From Actinomycetota bacterium (GTDB lineage Bacteria > Actinomycetota > Acidimicrobiia > Acidimicrobiales > CADCTF01), in the NCBI GenBank assembly GCA_019348305.1, contig JAHWJQ010000156.1, forward strand, positions 1-5,155: a stretch of 5,155 nucleotides of DNA. Reading direction: 5' to 3'. A program made the position numbers and the translations under genes. This document shows, piece after piece, positions 1 through 5,155 of this stretch. Under the pieces are notes generated by a model. The model was given only the letters and a program-made list of their open reading frames with translations, searched no databases and had not been told where the DNA came from. Within the stretch, counting starts at the first letter, position 1, and every line of letters starts with the position of its first letter.

Positions 1-2758
1 GGCCCACCCTCCCCCGAAGCTGGTGCAGCTGGCCCAACCCCATGAGGTCGGCCCGGTCCACCACCAGGGTGTTGACGGTCGGCATGTCGATGCCCGATTC
101 GATGATGGTGGTGCAGACGAGCACGTCGTACTGGCCCTCCCAGAAGTCGAGCACCACCTTTTCGAGGCTGCCCTCGTCCATCTGGCCATGGGCCACCGCC
201 ACCCGCGCCTCGGGCACCAGCTCCTTGAGCCGCGCTGCGACCCGCTCGATGTCCATCACCCGGTTGTGCACGAAGAAGACCTGGCCCTCCCGCAGCAACT
301 CCCGCCGTATCGCCTCGCCCACCGCCCGCTCGTCGTACTCCCCCACATAGGTGAGGATCGGCTGGCGCTCGGCCGGCGGCGTGTGCAGCAGCGTGAGGTC
401 CCTGATGCCGGTCAGGCTCATCTCCAGCGTGCGCGGGATGGGGGTGGCCGAAAGGGTGAGCACGTCGACGTTCGTGCGCAGCTGCTTGATCGCCTCTTTG
501 TGGGTGACACCGAAGCGCTGCTCCTCGTCCACCACCAAAAGCCCGAGGTCCTTGAACCTCAGGTCGGGGGACAGGAGTCGGTGGGTCCCGATGACGAGGT
601 CGACGGTGCCGTCGCTGATGCCGTCCAACACCTTCTTGGCCTGGCCTGGGGTGAGGAAGCGCGACAGCATCTCCACCCGGATGGGGTAGCCGGCGAAGCG
701 GTCGGAGAACGTCTGGTGGTGCTGGCTGGCCAGGAGCGTCGTCGGCACCAGGACGGCGGCCTGCTTGCCGTCCTGGATGGCCTTGAACGCGGCCCGGATG
801 GCGACCTCGGTCTTGCCGAAGCCGACGTCGCCGCAGATCAGCCGGTCCATCGGCCGAGGCTCCTCCATGTCCGCCTTGACCTCGACGATGGCCTTGAGCT
901 GGTCGGGCGTCTCCTGGTACGGGAACGCCTCCTCGAGCTCCCGCTGCCAGGGGGTGTCCGGGGTGAAGGCGTGGCCCTCGCTCGTCACCCGCCGCCGGTA
1001 CAGCACCACCAGCTCCTGGGCGATGCGGCGTACCTCGCTGCGCACCCGCGCCTTTGTCTTCTGCCAGTCCGAGCCCCCCAGCTTGTTGAGGCTGGGCGAC
1101 TCTCCGCCGGTGTAGTGGCGTACGGCGTCGATCTGGTCCGACGGCACATAGAGCCGGTCGCCCCCTCGGTATTCGAGCAGCAGGTAGTCGCGCTCGGCGC
1201 CGCCGATGGCTCGCTTCACCATCCCGCCGTAGCGGGCGACCCCGTGCTGGTAGTGCACGACGTAGTCGCCGGGCTTGAGGTCGTCGAAGAAGCCCTCGCT
1301 GGCCCGCCGCGGTCGGGCCCGGCGGTGGGCCCGCCGCCGGCCGGTGACGTCGCTTTCGGCCAGCACGGCGAGCTTGGCCCCCGGCAGCACGAACCCCCGG
1401 TCCAGCGGCTGCACCACGACCCGGATGCCGGGCTGGGCCAGCTCGCGGTCGAGGACGTCGCGGTTGGTGGCGCCGGGGTCGTGGAACGGAACGGTGAGGC
1501 CTGATTCGTTGAGGCTGGCGGCGATGCGGGCACCGGTGCCGCTGCCCTCGGCGCACACCGCGACCCGGTAGCCCTCCGAGCGCAGCTCGGCCAGTTGCTT
1601 GACCAGCCGGCTGCCGTCGCCGACCACAGGGTCCCACCCCGTGGCGTGCACGGCGGCCGTGCCCGGCGTCTCGGGCGCACTGCTCAGGGTCCAAGCCGGC
1701 GCCTTGGTGTGGGTCAGGAGGCGGTCGAAGGGCAGGTGGAGCCGCGGGAACTGCCGGCCCCCCTCCACACCCCAGGTCTGGGCCAGGCTGTCGGCCAGCG
1801 ACTCCTCCTCGGCCAGCAGCTCGCCGGCCCGGTCGCGCATCCGCCGGGGCTCGACCAGGACCAGCTGGGCGCTGTCTCCGACGAGATCCAACAGCACGTG
1901 CTCGCCCTCGGTGAGCCACGGCAACCACGACTCCATGCCGTCGAAGGTCTGCCCCAGCGACAAGCGCTCCCACTGCTCCCGGCCCCAGGGCTCCTGGCTG
2001 ATCAACGCCTCGGCCCGCTCCCGCACCTCGTGGGTGGGCAGCAGCTCGCGGCAGCCGAAGATCTCTGCGCCGGCCAGCTCGGCCGTCGACCGCTGGTCGG
2101 CAACCGCGAACTCGGTGAGCCGGTCGACCTCGTCCCCCCACAGGTCGACCCGTACGGGCCGGTCCGCGGTCGACGGGAACACGTCGACGATGGAACCCCG
2201 AACCGCGACCTCGCCGCGATGCTCGACCTGGTATTCGCGGCGGTACCCGGCGGTCACCAGCCGGTGCACGAGCTCGGTGGGGTCGATGCGATCACCGGGC
2301 GCCACCCGTACCGGCTCCACGTCCTCCACATGGGGCCCCAGCCGCTGCACCAGCGCCCGCACCGGTGCCACCAGGACCCGGGGCATCCGCGCCACCCCGG
2401 CGGCACCACCGCCGGCGGCCGCGTCGCCGCCCCTGCGGAGTCGCCACATGACCCGCAGGCGCCTCCCCATCGTCTCCACGCTCGGGCTCACCCGCTCGAA
2501 CGGCAGCGTCTCCCAGGCCGGGAACGACTCCACCTCGTCCTCGCCGAGGAAGGCCCGAAGATCATGGGCCAGCCGCTCGGCGTCGGTGGTGGTGGGGACG
2601 GCCACGACGAAGGGCCGCCGGCCCGACAGAGTCGCCAGGCCCCCGAGGACGTAGGCCCGGGCCGGCTCGGGCACGGCCAACACGGCGCTCGGGGAGCCGA
2701 GGATGGCGGGAACCACCGGTTCGTCTCGCAGCAGCGGCAGGAGTGCGTGCAGGCTCAT
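1..2758 (-). CDS. mfd: Transcription-repair coupling factor Mfd (3' end beyond window)
   Basis: Mfd is a cytoplasmic ATP-driven DNA translocase that pushes stalled RNA polymerase off damaged templates and recruits UvrA to start nucleotide-excision repair. The frame is open from ATG at 2758 to the window edge, giving 919 codons of a family usually 1150-1230 residues long. Visible in order: a UvrB-like N-terminal module with FPAWETLPFERVSPS and RGSIVDVFP (about 186-195), without a working Walker A; an RNA-polymerase-interacting domain near 490-560, beginning GDYVVHYQHGVARY at 497; Walker A GDVGFGKTE at 643-651 (K649); DEEQ at 744-747; SATPIPR from 770; TTIIESGIDMP at 883-893; and QLRGRVG at 913-919, cut within motif VI. 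The missing part should hold the TRG motif and the C-terminal autoinhibitory domain. The start lies 32 bases after the pilT-like stop, with no clear Shine-Dalgarno and no in-frame alternative start in the gap. Identity is secure from these motifs; the remaining doubt is the exact start. Confidence 0.97.
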   Translation of the reverse strand, partial: MSLHALLPLLRDEPVVPAILGSPSAVLAVPEPARAYVLGGLATLSGRRPFVVAVPTTTDAERLAHDLRAFLGEDEVESFPAWETLPFERVSPSVETMGRRLRVMWRLRRGGDAAAGGGAAGVARMPRVLVAPVRALVQRLGPHVEDVEPVRVAPGDRIDPTELVHRLVTAGYRREYQVEHRGEVAVRGSIVDVFPSTADRPVRVDLWGDEVDRLTEFAVADQRSTAELAGAEIFGCRELLPTHEVRERAEALISQEPWGREQWERLSLGQTFDGMESWLPWLTEGEHVLLDLVGDSAQLVLVEPRRMRDRAGELLAEEESLADSLAQTWGVEGGRQFPRLHLPFDRLLTHTKAPAWTLSSAPETPGTAAVHATGWDPVVGDGSRLVKQLAELRSEGYRVAVCAEGSGTGARIAASLNESGLTVPFHDPGATNRDVLDRELAQPGIRVVVQPLDRGFVLPGAKLAVLAESDVTGRRRAHRRARPRRASEGFFDDLKPGDYVVHYQHGVARYGGMVKRAIGGAERDYLLLEYRGGDRLYVPSDQIDAVRHYTGGESPSLNKLGGSDWQKTKARVRSEVRRIAQELVVLYRRRVTSEGHAFTPDTPWQRELEEAFPYQETPDQLKAIVEVKADMEEPRPMDRLICGDVGFGKTEVAIRAAFKAIQDGKQAAVLVPTTLLASQHHQTFSDRFAGYPIRVEMLSRFLTPGQAKKVLDGISDGTVDLVIGTHRLLSPDLRFKDLGLLVVDEEQRFGVTHKEAIKQLRTNVDVLTLSATPIPRTLEMSLTGIRDLTLLHTPPAERQPILTYVGEYDERAVGEAIRRELLREGQVFFVHNRVMDIERVAARLKELVPEARVAVAHGQMDEGSLEKVVLDFWEGQYDVLVCTTIIESGIDMPTVNTLVVDRADLMGLGQLHQLRGRVG

Positions 2759-2772
2759 GGGGAGAGCCCACG
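2756..2772 (-). promoter_or_regulatory. Possible hairpin over the mfd start codon
   Basis: On the transcribed strand CGTGGG (2772-2767) can pair with CCCATG (2761-2756) around a CTCTC loop. This gives six pairs, one of them G-U, and places the mfd AUG in the 3' arm. No purine-rich ribosome binding site is visible in the same 32-base gap. Such a structure could limit initiation at mfd, but short GC-rich stems arise easily by chance in this genome, so a regulatory role is only inferred. Confidence 0.25.
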
Positions 2773-2790
2773 TTATCGGCGCGCCGGCGC

Positions 2791-3912
2791 CTAACCCCGG
2801 CCGGTCTCGAGCCCCCGGCGGCGCAACTCGACGGTGAGGTCGTGGGGGCTGGTGGAGGCGGTCATCGCCCCTTGGCGGTCGATCACGCCCTTTTCGTAGA
2901 GGTCGAGGATGCACTGGTCGAAGGTGTGCATGCCGTAGTAGTCGCCCTCGGCGATGATCTCCTGGACGTCGCCCCGCCCGGCGGTGTCGCCCACGATCCA
3001 ATCCTGCACGCGTCCGTTGACCACCATGATCTCGGTGGCCGGCACCCGCTCGTTGCCGTCCCTGGTGGGGATCAGACGTTGGCAGATGGTGCCCCGCAAC
3101 ACGCCGGCGAGGACGAGGCGCACCTGGCGCTGCTCGTGAGGCGGGAAGAACTCGACGATCCGGCTGATCGTCTCGGTCGCATCGGTGGTATGGAGCGTGG
3201 AGAGGACGAGGTGGCCGGTCTCGGCGGCCAGGAGGGCGGTCGAGACGGTTTCGGCGTCGCGCATCTCCCCCACCAGGATGACGTCGGGGTCCTGGCGCAA
3301 CGACGCCCGCATGGCGGAGGCGAAACTGGGAGTGTCGGCTCCGAGCTCGCGCTGGCTGATCGACGCGTTCTCGTCGACGTGCATGACCTCGATCGGGTCC
3401 TCGATCGTCACGATGTGAACCGTGCGGGTGTGGTTGATGTGGTCCACCATCGCCGCCAAGGTGGTCGTCTTGCCGGAACCGGTGGGACCGGCCACCAGCA
3501 CCAGGCCCCGGGGCTCCTCCGCGAAGCGCCGCACGATGTCGGGCAGGCCCAGGTCGGCAATGGTGCGGGCCCAGGTGGCAACGGTACGGAAGACCAGGGC
3601 CACCGTGTCGCGCTGCAGGTAGGCGTTGACGCGGAAGCGCCCGTGGCCCCCGGGCAGGGCGTAGGCGAAGTCGACCTCCTCGCCGCGACGGAACCGCTCG
3701 ACCAGATTGGGCCGTATGGCCGCTGCCGCCATGGCCTCGGTGTCCTGCTCGCGCAGCACGCTGGTCCCGGGGAGCGGCTCGAGCACGCCGTTGACCCTGA
3801 TGCGGGGCTGGCCTCCGACCCGCAGGTGGAGGTCGGAGCCGCCGGCCAGCAGGAGCTGGGTGAGGTAGCTGTCGAGCAGCTCGCGGGACATGGCCCCGGT
3901 ATCGGTACCCAT
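2791..3912 (-). CDS. pilT: PilT-like type IV pilus retraction ATPase
   Basis: This 373-residue protein belongs to the secretion/pilus ATPase superfamily, PilT branch: cytoplasmic hexamers that drive pilus disassembly and twitching. The N-terminal PAS-like domain has SDLHLRVGGQPRIRVNG (26-42) and EEVDFAYALPGGHGRFRVN (78-96). The RecA-like core has Walker A GPTGSGKTT (142-150, K148), an Asp box VTIEDPIE (168-175), Walker B DPDVILVGEMRD (208-219, E216) and a His box ETGHLVLSTLHTT (231-243). The C-terminus has GMHTFDQCILDLYEKGVI (327-344), typical of PilT rather than PilB. The segment aligning with the retraction motif AIRNLIRE reads RVQDWIVG (301-308), so motor direction or partner may differ. 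The ATG at 3912 overlaps the pth TGA by one base; a second Met at residue 8 (3891) is an alternative start. No other pilus gene is visible, so its machine must be encoded elsewhere if it has one. PilT family is certain; retraction as the role is likely but unproven. Confidence 0.92.
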   Translation of the reverse strand: MGTDTGAMSRELLDSYLTQLLLAGGSDLHLRVGGQPRIRVNGVLEPLPGTSVLREQDTEAMAAAAIRPNLVERFRRGEEVDFAYALPGGHGRFRVNAYLQRDTVALVFRTVATWARTIADLGLPDIVRRFAEEPRGLVLVAGPTGSGKTTTLAAMVDHINHTRTVHIVTIEDPIEVMHVDENASISQRELGADTPSFASAMRASLRQDPDVILVGEMRDAETVSTALLAAETGHLVLSTLHTTDATETISRIVEFFPPHEQRQVRLVLAGVLRGTICQRLIPTRDGNERVPATEIMVVNGRVQDWIVGDTAGRGDVQEIIAEGDYYGMHTFDQCILDLYEKGVIDRQGAMTASTSPHDLTVELRRRGLETGRG

Positions 3913-3914
3913 CA
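3910..3914 (-). promoter_or_regulatory. TGATG stop-start overlap coupling pth to the pilT-like gene
   Basis: The pth stop TGA (3914-3912) and the pilT-like start ATG (3912-3910) share one base. No good Shine-Dalgarno precedes the ATG, and the inverted repeat CAGCT-CCC-AGCTG lies across this point (3925-3913). The arrangement implies that ribosomes finishing pth reinitiate on the next gene, so the two are co-transcribed and translationally coupled. Use of this start rather than the Met seven codons later is inferred. Confidence 0.6.
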
Positions 3915-4589
3915 GCTGGGAGCTGAAGCGTTGAAGCGGTTCATGGCCCGGGCCACGCCCTCGGTGGCGATCATCTCCACGGCGTCGGCCGCCTCCTCGA
4001 TGGCCACCGCCAGCTCCTCCCGCTCGGACTTGGAGGGCCGGGCCAGCACATGGCCCACGCCCTCCTGGCGACCGGGCGGCTTGCCGATGCCGATGCGCAC
4101 CCGCAGGAAGGCGTCGGTCTTCAGGTGCGCCTTGATCGAGCGCAGCCCGTTGTGCCCGGCCAGCCCGCCTCCCTCCTTGACCCGCACCCGGCCGGGCGGG
4201 AGGTCGAGCTCGTCGTGCACGACCACCAGGCGCGCCGGGTCTTCGATGCCGTAACGCCGGACGAGCGCCGCCACAGCGACCCCGGAGTCGTTCATGAACG
4301 TCTGGGGGAAGGCCAAGGCGAGGCGCTTCGTGCCGTCACCCCGCTCAGAGGGCCGCTCGGGCCCGTCACCCCGCTCAGAGGGCCGCTCGGGCCCTAGGGT
4401 CACCTCGTCGGCCAACGCCCGCTCCCGCTTGGCCGGCCGCAGCCGCCCGCCGTGGCGCTCGGCGAGCAGGGCGACGACGTCGGCGCCCACGTTGTGACGG
4501 GTACCCGCGTATTGGGATCCCGGATTGCCCAGGCCGACCACCAGCAGGTGGGCCGGCGTGCCCCTCCGGCCCTCGCCGGAGCGGAACAT
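3912..4589 (-). CDS. pth: Peptidyl-tRNA hydrolase
   Basis: Pth hydrolyses the ester bond of peptidyl-tRNAs that drop off ribosomes, freeing tRNA for reuse; it is essential in most bacteria and cytosolic. The bacterial Pth signatures are all present: GLGNPG (19-24, N22), TRHNVG with catalytic His32, TFMN (97-100, N100), HDELDLPPG (125-133, D126), GHNGLRS (145-151, N147) and LRVRIGIGKP (162-171). These match E. coli N10, H20, N68, D93 and N114. At 225 residues it is about 30 longer than usual. Part of this is a 12-residue N-terminal lead; most is two copies of GPERPSERGD at 67-86, in the turn before the strand leading to TFMN. The insert keeps the frame and should loop out at the surface away from the active site, so the enzyme is probably functional. 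The ATG follows the rplY stop by two bases, with only a weak GAGAG in front, suggesting translational coupling. Confidence 0.97.
   Translation of the reverse strand: MFRSGEGRRGTPAHLLVVGLGNPGSQYAGTRHNVGADVVALLAERHGGRLRPAKRERALADEVTLGPERPSERGDGPERPSERGDGTKRLALAFPQTFMNDSGVAVAALVRRYGIEDPARLVVVHDELDLPPGRVRVKEGGGLAGHNGLRSIKAHLKTDAFLRVRIGIGKPPGRQEGVGHVLARPSKSEREELAVAIEEAADAVEMIATEGVARAMNRFNASAPS
4333..4394. repeat. Perfect tandem duplication of a 30 bp unit inside pth
   Basis: The sequence from 4333 to 4362 is repeated without mismatch at 4363-4392, and the period-30 match runs on to 4394. Read on the coding strand each unit gives GPERPSERGD, so the insertion is a multiple of three and adds 20 residues to Pth. 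Each unit also allows a short stem: GGGCC (4350-4354) with GGCCC (4360-4364), and AGGGCC (4379-4384) with GGCCCT (4390-4395), both around GCTCG. I see no further copy in this window. It could be a local slippage duplication or copies of a dispersed coding repeat. Confidence 0.95.
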
Positions 4590-4591
4590 GC

Positions 4592-5155
4592 TCAGCTCTC
4601 GGCCGCCGCCCCGCCGCCGTCGGCCTCTTCGGCCGCCGCTTCGGCGGCGGCGAGCTCCTGCAGGCCCTCGATGTCGGCTTCGGGGATGAGGTCGAGGTCG
4701 CTCACCTGGGCGCCCTGGGCCACCAGTATCGCCTCTTCGGGATCGAGGTCGGTGCTGACGCCGGGGGGGAGGACGAGGTCGCCGATGCGGACCGAGTCGC
4801 CCACGTTCAGACCGCTGATGTCGATGTCGATGTGGGCCGGGATGCGGGCCGGCGTGGCCTGCACCGTGAGGGCGAACATCGCCTGCTCGATGACGCCGTC
4901 GGCCCGGTGCACGGCGATGGCCTCCCCCACCAGGTTCACCGGCACCTCGGCCGAGACGACCTCGTCACGGTTGACGATCTGGAAGTCGACGTGGGTGACG
5001 TTGTGGCGGACGGGATGGCGCTGCAGCACCCGCGCCATCGTCAGCTGGCTCTTGCCGTCGATCGAGAGGTTCACGAGGGCGTTCACCCCGGCGTCGGTGT
5101 TGAGGGCGTGGCGCAGCTCGCGGGCGTCGACGGCGACCGAGACGGGGTCGGCGCC
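4592..5155 (-). CDS. rplY: 50S ribosomal protein L25/Ctc (5' end beyond window)
   Basis: This long-form L25 (Ctc/TL5 type) binds 5S rRNA in the large ribosomal subunit. The frame is open from the window edge, and the visible 187 residues begin GADPVSVAVDARELRHAL, which matches the L25 region after the usual RRLR...GVVYGHG start; roughly 30 residues are missing. A GTG at 5086 could be mistaken for the start, but family homology clearly continues upstream of it. The first domain ends with VLQRHPVRHNVTHVDFQIV, the conserved 5S-rRNA-binding end. The Ctc/TL5 C-terminal beta domain follows, with EVPVNLVGEA, IPAHIDIDISGLNVGDSV and a DPEEAILVA strand. The last 23 residues are Ala/Glu/Gly-rich, low in complexity and probably disordered, as is common in high-GC homologues. 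The stop is two bases before the pth ATG, the classic ctc-pth pairing. Family assignment is secure. Confidence 0.95.
   Translation of the reverse strand, partial: GADPVSVAVDARELRHALNTDAGVNALVNLSIDGKSQLTMARVLQRHPVRHNVTHVDFQIVNRDEVVSAEVPVNLVGEAIAVHRADGVIEQAMFALTVQATPARIPAHIDIDISGLNVGDSVRIGDLVLPPGVSTDLDPEEAILVAQGAQVSDLDLIPEADIEGLQELAAAEAAAEEADGGGAAAES

Noticed and set aside
23..1504. Long plus-strand open frame (493 codons) opposite mfd
   Set aside because: It is antisense to unmistakable Mfd helicase motifs, is His/Val/Gly/Leu-rich without any recognisable domain, and is explained by strong GC bias at third codon positions.
1216..1680. Minus-strand open frame of 154 codons inside mfd
   Set aside because: It is out of frame with Mfd, is Arg/Pro/Ser/Thr-rich without motifs, and overlaps the linker and the start of the RNA-polymerase-interacting domain. 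The Mfd frame is uninterrupted through it.
2562..2771. Minus-strand 69-codon frame starting GTG just upstream of the mfd start
   Set aside because: It overlaps the conserved Mfd N-terminus in another frame, is Arg/Pro/Ala-rich and has no ribosome binding site.
2778..2791. GC stem-loop right after the pilT-like stop as a rho-independent terminator
   Set aside because: The stem is only five pairs and is followed by GATAACGTGGG rather than a run of T, and mfd starts within 20 bases. It is more likely chance in GC-rich sequence.
1595..2794. Long plus-strand open frame (399 codons) opposite the N-terminal half of mfd
   Set aside because: Its composition is typical of a shadow frame (His, Pro, Gln, Gly), with no domain, and it lies over the conserved UvrB-like region of Mfd.
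2743..4254. Long plus-strand open frame (503 codons) opposite the pilT-like gene and part of pth
   Set aside because: It spans two well-supported genes and their junction on the other strand and contains no recognisable motif.
4050..4397. Plus-strand frame ending in a repeated VTPLRGPLGP
   Set aside because: The repeat is the reverse reading of the 30 bp duplication in pth. Nothing else supports the frame as a gene.
4592..5086. rplY starting at the internal GTG at 5086
   Set aside because: L25 homology (SVAVDARELRHAL) continues in the same open frame upstream to the window edge, so the gene is simply cut by the window.

Overview
The window is a compact stretch of housekeeping genes from a high-GC bacterium, all on the minus strand. 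In transcription order (high to low coordinates) they are ribosomal protein L25/Ctc (rplY, 5' end outside the window), peptidyl-tRNA hydrolase (pth), a PilT-type ATPase, and transcription-repair coupling factor (mfd, 3' end outside the window). The order L25/Ctc - Pth - Mfd is an old conserved arrangement in Gram-positive lineages. The GC-rich codons, the long two-domain L25/Ctc and the actinobacterial-looking Mfd N-terminus suggest an actinomycetote, perhaps near Acidimicrobiia. That placement is inference, because no RNA marker gene is present.

Region by region: 5155-4592 is most of L25/Ctc with an Ala/Glu-rich tail. 4589-3912 is pth, carrying a perfect 2 x 30 bp in-frame tandem duplication. 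3912-2791 is a complete PilT-like gene whose start overlaps the pth stop by one base (TGATG). 2790-2759 is the longest gap between genes, only 32 bases. 2758-1 is the first 919 codons of mfd, ending inside the last helicase motif. Gaps of 2, -1 and 32 bases and the shared strand indicate one operon. Its promoter must lie beyond position 5155 and its end before position 1, since neither a promoter nor a terminator is visible here.

L25 (5S rRNA binding), Pth (recycling of peptidyl-tRNA) and Mfd (release of stalled RNA polymerase and recruitment of nucleotide-excision repair) all serve the flow of genetic information. The PilT-like ATPase is the outsider: it normally powers type IV pilus retraction, yet no other pilus gene is in view.

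I see no undescribed defence or mobile system. The points worth checking are the 30 bp duplication inside pth, the pilT-like gene between pth and mfd and its altered AIRNLIRE segment, and a possible hairpin over the mfd start codon. The long open frames on the plus strand are composition-driven shadows of the real genes.
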